Shown one piece after another: positions 1 to 7,289 of a stretch of DNA of 63,057 nucleotides (positions are counted from its first letter, which is position 1; every line of letters starts with the position of its first letter). The DNA comes from JAXGTO01 sp040774885. GTDB taxonomy: Bacteria > Actinomycetota > Coriobacteriia > Coriobacteriales > Eggerthellaceae. Location of the stretch: NCBI GenBank assembly GCA_040774885.1, contig JAXGTO010000009.1, forward strand, positions 1 through 63,057, written 5' to 3'. A program made the position numbers and the translations under genes. The notes below the pieces were generated by a model. It did no database searches and was not told the DNA's origin. It worked only from the letters and a program-made list of their open reading frames with translations.

Positions 1-1098
1 GAGTTGCCCGAGCGGGCAAACGGGCGTCCGTTGCCGCGCATCCAGGTTGTCGATATGGCGCGCGAGTTTCGGGGCGGTGCAAAATCCATGTTCGGACGCG
101 ATCTGCAGATCGCGCTCGAAGAAGAGCTTCGCGCCCAGCATAAGGCCGTATTGCTGCTCAACCAGCGCGGTTTTGCAAAGTTCTTGCTCTGCCGTGAATG
201 CGGCTATGTTCCCACCTGTACTGAATGCTCCACTTCGCTCACGTATCACGAGCGTGGCAACAAGCTCGTCTGCCATCATTGCGGACGCAGCATGCCGGCG
301 CCGGCGGTTTGTCCTGAATGCGGCAGTCCCTATCTCAAGAAATTCGGCGCTGGAACCCAGCGTGTGGAAGCCGAGCTGAAGGCGATTATCGCAACGTTCG
401 ATGATGTAGATGCTCCTATCATCCGCATGGATGCCGATACTACGAAGGGCAAGGGTGCGCACCAAAGGCTGCTTGATGAATTCGCTTCGCTCGACGCCGG
501 TGTTCTTCTGGGCACGCAGATGATAGCCAAAGGCCTTGATTTCGATGATGTCACGTTGGTGGGGGTCATCAACGCCGACACCCAATTGAGGCTGCCCGAT
601 TTTCGCAGCGCAGAGCGCACTTTCGATTTGATAGAACAGGTTGCCGGACGCGCTGGACGCGCAGAGCTTCCTGGACGCGTCTTGGTTCAAACGTACTGGG
701 CCGACAATCGAGCGATACGTGCTGCAGCGCGCTACGATCGCCAGATGTTTCTTGATGATGAGCTTCCCAAGCGTAAAGCTCTACGGTATCCGCCTTTCGT
801 GCGCATGGCGGATGTTTTGGTCTGGGGCAAGATCGAATCTGCTGTACGCGACGAAGCCGTTGCTCTCACAAAGGAGCTTCAACGCGAGATCGGCGGGCTC
901 GAGATGCAAGATTGGGTGTTGCTTCCGGCCACGCCTTGCGTGCTTTCGAAGGTTCGTGGGTCGTATCGATACCACATAACGCTCAAGGCTCCCGTGACTG
1001 CGGACCTTTCCGAAGTCGTTGCTCATGTATTCCGACGGCGCAAGGCCGTGGCGGGCGTCAACGCCGCTGTTGACATCGATCCTGTGAGCATGTTGTAA
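1..1098 (+). CDS. priA: Primosomal protein N' (PriA helicase), C-terminal part
   Basis: The reading frame is open at the left edge of the window, so only the C-terminal 365 or so residues are present. PriA is the 3'-to-5' DNA helicase that reloads the replisome at stalled forks. What is visible is the paired zinc-binding insertion (CRECG, CTEC, CHHCG, CPECG), the motif IV-VI region with GTQMIAKGLDF, and the arginine-finger motif QVAGRAGR, followed by the PriA C-terminal domain. The order of the cysteine pairs and the helicase motifs make the family assignment secure. The stop TAA is followed by about 110 bases before catalase, with no clear terminator. Confidence 0.96.
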   Translation, partial: ELPERANGRPLPRIQVVDMAREFRGGAKSMFGRDLQIALEEELRAQHKAVLLLNQRGFAKFLLCRECGYVPTCTECSTSLTYHERGNKLVCHHCGRSMPAPAVCPECGSPYLKKFGAGTQRVEAELKAIIATFDDVDAPIIRMDADTTKGKGAHQRLLDEFASLDAGVLLGTQMIAKGLDFDDVTLVGVINADTQLRLPDFRSAERTFDLIEQVAGRAGRAELPGRVLVQTYWADNRAIRAAARYDRQMFLDDELPKRKALRYPPFVRMADVLVWGKIESAVRDEAVALTKELQREIGGLEMQDWVLLPATPCVLSKVRGSYRYHITLKAPVTADLSEVVAHVFRRRKAVAGVNAAVDIDPVSML

Positions 1099-1150
1099 CA
1101 CGTTTGTGACCTCTTGCAGCGGATAAATGGTTATCGATTGTAAATGCTAT

Positions 1151-1165
1151 TGATACAATGTATCA
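1151..1165. promoter_or_regulatory. Inverted repeat upstream of catalase, possible operator
   Basis: A perfect 6+3+6 inverted repeat (TGATAC-AAT-GTATCA) lies 44 bases before the catalase start. A TACAAT that could serve as a -10 element (1154-1159) lies inside it, so a bound protein would block transcription. A PerR/Fur-type peroxide sensor is the obvious candidate by function and by the A/T-rich palindrome, but the sequence is only loosely like the Bacillus PerR box; this is inference. Confidence 0.4.
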
Positions 1166-1208
1166 TTAAGCATGTAATCCAAACCAATCTCGTCAAGGAG
1201 GTTCGATC

Positions 1209-2729
1209 ATGGATCAATCTAAGAATCTGACAACCGCCGCAGGTGCTCCGGTAGGGGATAACATCAACAGCCTTACAGCTGGCGAGCGCGGCCCCATCAT
1301 GATGCAGGACAACTGGCTCATCGAGAAGCTGGCGCATTTCGATCGCGAAGTCATTCCCGAGCGTCGCATGCATGCCAAGGGCTCCGGTGCTTTCGGCACG
1401 TTCACCGTTACCGGCGACATCACCAAGTACACCAAGGCCAAGCTGTTCGAAACCGTCGGCAAGCAGACACCGGTCTTCACTCGATTCTCAACCGTTGCCG
1501 GCGAGCGCGGCGCGGCAGATGCCGAGCGTGATATCCGCGGGTTCGCGGTCAAGTTCTACACCGAGGAGGGCAATTGGGACCTGGTCGGCAACAACACGCC
1601 GGTATTCTTCTTGCGCGACCCGCTCCAGTTCCCCGACCTCAACCATGTGGTGAAGCGCGATCCGCGCACCAACATGCATTCTGCACAAAGCAACTGGGAT
1701 TTCTGGACCATGCTGCCCGAAGCGCTGCATCAAGTGACTGTCGTCATGAGCGACCGCGGCATCCCCGATGGTTTCCGCCATATGCACGGATTCGGCAGCC
1801 ATACCTATTCGATGCTGGCCGCCGACGGAACGCGCACATGGGTCAAATACCATTTCGTATGCCAACAGGGAATCAAGAACCTCACCAACGAGGAAGCTGC
1901 CGCCAAGATCGCAGGCGACCGCGAAAGCGCACAACGCGACCTGTATGAAGCCATCGAGCGTGGAGATTTCCCCAAGTGGCAGTTGTGCATTCAGGTCATG
2001 AGCGAAGACGAGGCAAACCATTACAAGGAAAACCCCTTCGACATCACCAAGACGTGGAGCCATAAAGAGTTCCCGCTCATCGATGTCGGCACGTTGGAAT
2101 TGAATCGCAACCCCGAGAACTACTTCGCCGATGTGGAACAGGCTGCTTTCAACCCGCAGCATCTGGTGCCGGGCTTGGGCTTGTCTCCCGACAAGTTGCT
2201 GCAGGGTCGTCTGTTCGCTTACGGCGATGCCCAGCGCTATCGTTTGGGCGTCAACAGCAACGAGATTCCCGTCAATGCTCCGCAATGCCCGTTCCATAAT
2301 TATCATCGAGACGGTGCGATGCGCACGGACGGCAACAACGGCGGCGACATCACCTATACGCCGAACGGCTACGGCCAGCTGCAGGATGCGGCAAGCGCTT
2401 CCGAGCCGCCTTTGGCCACGGCTGGCGAGATCTATCATTACGACCCCGAAGACGATCCCACCGATGATGTCTTCTATCAGCCAGGTGATTTGTATCGCCT
2501 GATGACCGAAGACAAGCGTGCGCTGCTGATCTCCAACACGGCCGGTGACATCATGCCGGTCACCGACAACATCAAATACCGCCATGCGGCCCATTGCTAT
2601 CTGGCTGACGAGGAATACGGTACTCGTTTGGCCGAGGCTCTCAAGTTGGATATCGCGCGTGTGAAGGAAATCGCCGCGATGGATGAGCCCCAGCGCCTTT
2701 CCGCCACTTCGCAGGCCAATTGGAAGTAG
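1209..2729 (+). CDS. katA: Monofunctional heme catalase
   Basis: A 506-residue catalase that dismutates hydrogen peroxide to water and oxygen in the cytoplasm. Visible family signatures are the distal histidine in PERRMHAKGSGAFG, the active-site block TRFSTVAGERGAADAERD followed by RGFAVKFY, the asparagine in DLVGNNTPVFF, and the proximal heme-ligand motif RLFAYGDAQRYRLG. The length fits the small-subunit (clade 3) type. The start is set by a strong AAGGAGG ribosome-binding site 7 bases ahead of the ATG. It is a single-gene unit between priA and a convergent Crp/Fnr regulator, ended by a bidirectional hairpin. Presence in a strict-anaerobe-like context suggests oxidative-stress defence. Confidence 0.97.
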   Translation: MDQSKNLTTAAGAPVGDNINSLTAGERGPIMMQDNWLIEKLAHFDREVIPERRMHAKGSGAFGTFTVTGDITKYTKAKLFETVGKQTPVFTRFSTVAGERGAADAERDIRGFAVKFYTEEGNWDLVGNNTPVFFLRDPLQFPDLNHVVKRDPRTNMHSAQSNWDFWTMLPEALHQVTVVMSDRGIPDGFRHMHGFGSHTYSMLAADGTRTWVKYHFVCQQGIKNLTNEEAAAKIAGDRESAQRDLYEAIERGDFPKWQLCIQVMSEDEANHYKENPFDITKTWSHKEFPLIDVGTLELNRNPENYFADVEQAAFNPQHLVPGLGLSPDKLLQGRLFAYGDAQRYRLGVNSNEIPVNAPQCPFHNYHRDGAMRTDGNNGGDITYTPNGYGQLQDAASASEPPLATAGEIYHYDPEDDPTDDVFYQPGDLYRLMTEDKRALLISNTAGDIMPVTDNIKYRHAAHCYLADEEYGTRLAEALKLDIARVKEIAAMDEPQRLSATSQANWK

Positions 2730-2750
2730 CGCTCAGCTTCTTGCGTGTTC

Positions 2751-2785
2751 AATGGGCGGCGGCCATTATGGCTGCTGCCCATTTT
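2751..2785. terminator. Bidirectional terminator between katA and the Crp/Fnr gene
   Basis: A 15-base-pair stem, AATGGGC..GCCCATT with a TTA loop and two G-T pairs, is followed by a T-rich tract. It lies between two convergent genes and can serve both. Confidence 0.75.
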
Positions 2786-2832
2786 CTTACCAGGACGCAT
2801 TCGGTGTGCTCATCATCTCAGCGATTTAGGCA

Positions 2833-3528
2833 TCAAGCCAAGCGGTCTTCTGCAGGGTGCTCGATGATTTTGAACCAGCGCCCATCGTAATCTATGAGGC
2901 CCGCTTTCTTCATTTTGGACAGCTCGGAGCACATGGCGCTGCGATCGACGCAAAGATAATCGGCCATCTGCTGCCGATTGAAAGGAGTTTCGAATTTGCT
3001 GGCGTGAGACGCCTGCTGACAAGTTGAAAGGTAGCTGAGCAGTTTGGCGCGCGTGGTTCGTTTGGAAACGTGTACAAGGTGCTCGAACATTCGATAGTGA
3101 GCGCGTCTGAGCACCACTACCATGTTCGCCAGCATCTGTGTGTGGAATGGGCAGGGGTGTTCGCATGCACCAAGCACTTTCTTCCCATCGAAAACAAGCG
3201 TCATGGTCTGCCCGTTGGCCACGATGACGTAATGCATGCCGTCATCCAGGAATTCTTCCGTTCCTATAGTGGTCGATTCTCCGCGGCCTTTCGCGCGCAG
3301 CAGCGTTCGTACTCCGAAGTAGGACTCTTGATATACAAAAGCCCCGCCTTCTACCACTATTTCGAAATCATAATCCGCTTCGCCTGAACGGGTGATCGTC
3401 TCATCGGGGAGGTACGTTTTCACCTGTGCGTTCCAGCAGTCCATCATTTTGAGGAAATCCTCGTATCCGATCTTATGGAACAGCGGCGTATCTTTCAGCT
3501 TTTCGAAAATGCCTGCTTGATCGACCAT
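2833..3528 (-). CDS. Crp/Fnr-family transcriptional regulator
   Basis: A 231-residue regulator with an N-terminal cyclic-nucleotide-binding-like beta-barrel (residues about 20-130) and a C-terminal winged helix-turn-helix (FNRQQMADYLCVDRSAMCSELSKM, here split: recognition helix around DRSAMCSEL). The effector domain has a CEHPCPFH motif, so cysteine-based sensing is possible, but there is no classic FNR N-terminal cysteine cluster. The start ATG is preceded by GAAAGGGG. It is divergent from nrfA across a 177-base intergenic region that holds a CRP/FNR-like palindrome, so control of nrfHA and of itself is likely. This family is common beside respiratory gene clusters in Eggerthellaceae; the signal sensed is unknown. 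Confidence 0.85.
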   Translation of the reverse strand: MVDQAGIFEKLKDTPLFHKIGYEDFLKMMDCWNAQVKTYLPDETITRSGEADYDFEIVVEGGAFVYQESYFGVRTLLRAKGRGESTTIGTEEFLDDGMHYVIVANGQTMTLVFDGKKVLGACEHPCPFHTQMLANMVVVLRRAHYRMFEHLVHVSKRTTRAKLLSYLSTCQQASHASKFETPFNRQQMADYLCVDRSAMCSELSKMKKAGLIDYDGRWFKIIEHPAEDRLA

Positions 3529-3577
3529 GATGCCCCTTTCATCTGTGGGGGAGCATACTCCAATCTCAAAGATAAGA

Positions 3578-3593
3578 TGTTGGAATTACAACA
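3578..3593. promoter_or_regulatory. CRP/FNR-type palindrome in the regulator-nrfA intergenic region
   Basis: The site TGTTG-N6-CAACA has the arm length and six-base spacing of CRP/FNR-family operators (TGTGA-N6-TCACA, TTGAT-N4-ATCAA). It is the only clear palindrome of this shape in the interval and sits about 50 bases from the regulator start and 113 bases from nrfA, next to a TTATAT (3612-3617) that could be the nrfA -10 element. Function is inferred. Confidence 0.5.
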
Positions 3594-3705
3594 CCATTCC
3601 TGTTCTGAAAATTATATGCTTCCCCCAAAGGGGATCATGCGGATGCCTGTGGGTTCGAGGTGAGGGCACGCAGATCGTGGGAAGCGCTACAGGGAAGGGG
3701 ATACT

Positions 3706-5085
3706 ATGTTCAAATCAATTGACCGCAAGGGGGTTACTCGGCGGATTGCAGGCATTGCCGTCGTTTTGGCAGTCGTCTGCATCGCGGGATGCGCTGCGCA
3801 AGCCAATCCCGGCAATCCTACGCCGAGCGCGACTTCTCCGACCACGGTTCCGGAAGCGGACAGCTTTGGTGTTATCGATGCAAACTCTTGGGCCGATCAG
3901 TATCCCAACGAGTATGCAACCTATCAGCAGAACAGCCAAAACAGCGAAGAGGGCAAGGCGGATTATCTTGAGGAGTACCCCGAGATCAAGGTTCTCGGAC
4001 TTGGGTATGGTTATGCCAATTACTACACAGAGCCGCTTGGCCATACCTATTCGCTCGAAACCGTCGAGAACAACGGCCGTGTTTCTTCCAAGAGCACCGT
4101 TGGATGCATCGCCTGCAAAAGCGCTCAGTTCAATTCAATAGTCGATGCGGCGGGAGACTCCTATGACTGGAAGGCGCCGTTTTGGGATACGGTCTTGACG
4201 CTCGATGAGGGAATCACCTGCGCCAACTGCCATCAAAACGACGATCCGAGTCAGTTGAAGGTAACGCGGCAGCAGTGGATAGAAGCGCTTGGCGACGATG
4301 CCGGCACGCGTTCTTTGTCTGGCGAGGTGTGCGGGCAATGCCATTGCGACTACTCCATGAGTCCGACCACGGGTGAACCGACCAGTCCTTATACCGGCAT
4401 CAGCACTATGACCCCTGATGCGGCATTGGCCTATTACGATGCCAACGGGTATGCCGATTGGACGTATTCTTCCACAGGCGCCAAGATGATTGCCGTCCGC
4501 CACTCCGAATACGAATACAACTATGGAGGGTCGGGCAACCACATGACGCAGCTGGGCTACGACTGCGCAGATTGCCATATGCCGGTGGAAACGGATGCTG
4601 AAGGCAATGCGTATTCCAGCCACTATTGGCAAAGCCCTCTCGAAAACAGCGAGCTCATCGCAAACGATTGCAGTACCTGCCATGCCGATTTGGTTGGCGA
4701 GGTCAAGCAGACCCAGGCGACGATTGACGGGCGTACCCATGAAATAGGGGAGCGCTGCGCCGATTTCATCCATAATTTCGAGGATGCAATTCAGCAGGGT
4801 TCGTTAACTGAAGACCAGACTGCTCGACTTCAGACCATCCAGCGGGATGCCGCGTTCTACTGGAATTCTGCCGCAGCCGAAAACAGCGAGGGTGCGCACA
4901 ATTCCGCTTTGTACACCGAAGTCCTCGATAAGGCCGAGGCTTTGCTCAATGATGGCGATGTCATTTTGGGGAAGGCCTCTACCGTTCAGGGCTTTGAAAC
5001 ATGGAAAGATGCGCAGGGCGACATCTTCCACAGCACGATCACTGAAAAAAACCTGCCGCCGACGACCACTGCTTCTGCCCAGTAG
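3706..5085 (+). CDS. nrfA: Ammonia-forming cytochrome c nitrite reductase, catalytic subunit (lipoprotein)
   Basis: A 459-residue pentaheme protein that reduces nitrite to ammonium with six electrons on the outer face of the membrane. Heme sites in order are CIACK (the catalytic heme with lysine ligand diagnostic of NrfA), CANCH, CGQCH followed by a DY pair in the active-site tyrosine region, CADCH and CSTCH. A signal sequence ends in a lipobox (CIAG before Cys29), so the enzyme is probably lipid-anchored, as expected in a single-membrane cell rather than free in a periplasm. A Ser/Thr/Pro-rich linker (residues 30-50) follows. The ATG has AAGGGG upstream. nrfH follows 31 bases later, in an nrfA-nrfH order opposite to that of many Deltaproteobacteria. 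Confidence 0.96.
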   Translation: MFKSIDRKGVTRRIAGIAVVLAVVCIAGCAAQANPGNPTPSATSPTTVPEADSFGVIDANSWADQYPNEYATYQQNSQNSEEGKADYLEEYPEIKVLGLGYGYANYYTEPLGHTYSLETVENNGRVSSKSTVGCIACKSAQFNSIVDAAGDSYDWKAPFWDTVLTLDEGITCANCHQNDDPSQLKVTRQQWIEALGDDAGTRSLSGEVCGQCHCDYSMSPTTGEPTSPYTGISTMTPDAALAYYDANGYADWTYSSTGAKMIAVRHSEYEYNYGGSGNHMTQLGYDCADCHMPVETDAEGNAYSSHYWQSPLENSELIANDCSTCHADLVGEVKQTQATIDGRTHEIGERCADFIHNFEDAIQQGSLTEDQTARLQTIQRDAAFYWNSAAAENSEGAHNSALYTEVLDKAEALLNDGDVILGKASTVQGFETWKDAQGDIFHSTITEKNLPPTTTASAQ

Positions 5086-5116
5086 GTTCGGGCGTGACGA
5101 AAGGAAGTGATCGGTC

Positions 5117-5866
5117 ATGAATGAAGCAGAAGACAAGCAGGATGAGGTTGCAGGTTCTGACTTGCGCGAACAGCCGCAGCCGAAGACGAAGCACAAACGA
5201 AACCATGTGATCATCGTTGTCGTCATCATTTGCGCGGTGATCGGCATCGCAGGCGCAGGCTTCTGGCAATGGCATGAGACGCCCTCGTTTTGTGCGGCAA
5301 TCTGCCACAACATGGACGAATACCTTGATACGTATTCGCAACCGCAAGGTGTGGCAGGCCACGACAAGTACGGCAACGACGTGTCCAACACCAACGCAAT
5401 GATGGCTACGCTGCATAGCAGCAATGCGACCACGGGCAAAAGCGAGATAACCTGTCTTGATTGCCATCATGCCATCATCGGAGAGCAGGTGAGCGAAGGT
5501 TTGGGATATATCGCAGGCAACTATTACTACCCTCTTTACGAGCGGGTCGGTGACGATCTGACGCATTGGTGGGGCGATGATGTTGATGGCACCACATTCT
5601 GCATGAATGAGAATTGCCATGCCTATCTTCGTGGAAGCGATGGGTTGGTCGATCGCGACAAGCTGGAAGCCACTACCATCGACCTGTCGTTCAATCCGCA
5701 TGCCCAACATCACGAAGGCATCGAAATGCAGTGCACCACGTGCCATAAGGGACATCGGGCGTCGGTTATGGAATGCACGGGCTGCCATCAGCATGAAGAT
5801 GTTGAAATCCCCGATGGTTGGTTGACTAAGGCACAAGGCGATGAATTGATGGCGCAAACCTTCTGA
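5117..5866 (+). CDS. nrfH: NrfH-like membrane-anchored multiheme quinol dehydrogenase
   Basis: A 249-residue NapC/NirT-family cytochrome with one N-terminal transmembrane helix (about residues 31-50) after a charged cytoplasmic tail. It should oxidise menaquinol and pass electrons to NrfA, whose gene lies immediately upstream. Five heme-like motifs are seen: CAAICH followed by NM (three-residue gap), CLDCH, CMNENCH (four-residue gap), CTTCH and CTGCH. Standard NrfH has four CXXCH sites and is nearer 160 residues, so this protein is longer and has two non-canonical motifs. The CX3CH form recurs in Eggerthella-type NapC-like proteins as I recall. The ATG is preceded by AAAGGAAGTG. Confidence 0.87.
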   Translation: MNEAEDKQDEVAGSDLREQPQPKTKHKRNHVIIVVVIICAVIGIAGAGFWQWHETPSFCAAICHNMDEYLDTYSQPQGVAGHDKYGNDVSNTNAMMATLHSSNATTGKSEITCLDCHHAIIGEQVSEGLGYIAGNYYYPLYERVGDDLTHWWGDDVDGTTFCMNENCHAYLRGSDGLVDRDKLEATTIDLSFNPHAQHHEGIEMQCTTCHKGHRASVMECTGCHQHEDVEIPDGWLTKAQGDELMAQTF

Positions 5867-5893
5867 TCGCCGAGGTCTTCCGGTCTGCACGAG

Positions 5894-5926
5894 CAAGGGA
5901 CGGCATTTATGCCGTCCCTTGATTTT
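5894..5926 (+). terminator. Terminator after nrfAH
   Basis: A perfect 12-base-pair stem CAAGGGACGGCA/TGCCGTCCCTTG with a TTTA loop, followed by GATTTT. It separates nrfAH from rpoD. Confidence 0.85.
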
Positions 5927-6025
5927 GCCTCTATCGCAATCGATATGTTTGTGGTATCTTAATCTTTCGCATGTTTGTGCCCTGATCTTGCATGTTGGAT
6001 ATTTCTTCTTTGAAAGGAAGTTCAC

Positions 6026-7285
6026 GTGGCCAAAGCCTCAAAGAAAAGTTCGCCGAAAGAAGAAACCGCCTCTAAGAAGAAAAGCACTGCGAAAGCGGAT
6101 GCAACAGAGGTCGACGAGCATGACGATGTGAACATCGAAGAGGTTGAAGATATCGAAGCGCCGGAAAACGCCGAAGACGAATCGGCCGAAGAAGACAAAG
6201 CTGAAAGCTCTGATGGCGATGATGACGAGGATCTTCTCGAGGGTATTCCCGAAGAAGAGCTCAAAGCTACCGTCGACGTGAAGCTCCCCAAGGTGACCAA
6301 CGCGCGCGCCAAGACCGCTCAGCGCTCTCGCCGCCGTACGGCGGACGCCTCCGTTACCATGCTTACCGGCGATCCGGTTCGCATGTATCTCAAAGAAATC
6401 GGCAAAGTCCCCTTGCTCACTGCAGCCGAGGAAATCGACTTGGCCATGAAAATCGAAGCCGGTGTCGATGCCGGTGAGCAACTTGAGCGTGCCGATCAAG
6501 ACGGCATTGAGATGGAACGACGTGAACGACGTCGCCTTTCCCGTATCGAGCAAGTAGGGCTTGATGCCAAGCAGCAGCTGATCGAAGCGAACCTCCGCCT
6601 GGTCGTGTCTATCGCCAAGCGCTATGTCGGTCGCGGCATGTTGTTTTTGGACCTTATCCAAGAGGGCAATCTGGGTTTGATCCGTGCTGTTGAGAAGTTC
6701 GATTACACAAAAGGCTTCAAGTTCTCCACGTATGCTACCTGGTGGATTCGTCAGGCTATCACCCGCGCCATTGCCGACCAGGCTCGCACCATTCGCATTC
6801 CCGTGCATATGGTTGAGACGATCAACAAGCTCGTTCGTATCCAGCGCTCGCTTCTTCAAGAGCTCGGTCGCGAACCGACTCCGGAAGAAATCGGCAAGGA
6901 AATGGATTTGTCGCCCGAACGCGTCAGGGAGATCCAGAAGATCTCTCAAGAACCTGTTTCTTTGGAAACGCCTATCGGCGAAGAGGAAGACAGTCAGCTG
7001 GGCGACTTCATCGAAGATGATGCCGCCGTGGTTCCGCCCGATGCGGCCAGCTTCAGCATGCTGCAAGAACAGCTGAACAAGGTGTTGGACGGGCTCGCCG
7101 AACGTGAGCGCAAGGTTATCAGCCTTCGCTTCGGCTTGGAAGACGGGCATCCGCGTACGCTCGAAGAAGTCGGCCGCGAATTCGGTGTGACTCGTGAGCG
7201 AATTCGCCAGATTGAAAGCAAGACGCTGGCCAAATTGCGTCATCCCAGCCGTTCTTCTAAATTGAAGGATTACCTGGAGGACTGA
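6026..7285 (+). CDS. rpoD: Primary RNA polymerase sigma factor (SigA/RpoD)
   Basis: A 419-residue group 1 sigma-70 factor. The first 100 residues are an acidic and lysine-rich region 1.1-like extension (long Glu/Asp runs), then region 1.2 (DPVRMYLKEIG), region 2 with FDLIQEGNLGLIRAVEKFDY, AITRAIADQARTIRIPVHM, region 3 (ELGREPTPEEIGKEM) and region 4 (LRFGLEDG, TLEEVGREFGVTRERIRQIE). Start is GTG with AAAGGAAG upstream. It is followed only 4 bases later by rlmKL. The assignment is secure; the acidic tail varies between actinobacteria. Confidence 0.98.
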   Translation: MAKASKKSSPKEETASKKKSTAKADATEVDEHDDVNIEEVEDIEAPENAEDESAEEDKAESSDGDDDEDLLEGIPEEELKATVDVKLPKVTNARAKTAQRSRRRTADASVTMLTGDPVRMYLKEIGKVPLLTAAEEIDLAMKIEAGVDAGEQLERADQDGIEMERRERRRLSRIEQVGLDAKQQLIEANLRLVVSIAKRYVGRGMLFLDLIQEGNLGLIRAVEKFDYTKGFKFSTYATWWIRQAITRAIADQARTIRIPVHMVETINKLVRIQRSLLQELGREPTPEEIGKEMDLSPERVREIQKISQEPVSLETPIGEEEDSQLGDFIEDDAAVVPPDAASFSMLQEQLNKVLDGLAERERKVISLRFGLEDGHPRTLEEVGREFGVTRERIRQIESKTLAKLRHPSRSSKLKDYLED

Positions 7286-7289
7286 TTTC

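Noticed and set aside
5925..5970. A promoter for rpoD
   Set aside because: TTGCCT is present at 5925 but no acceptable -10 element lies 16-18 bases away.
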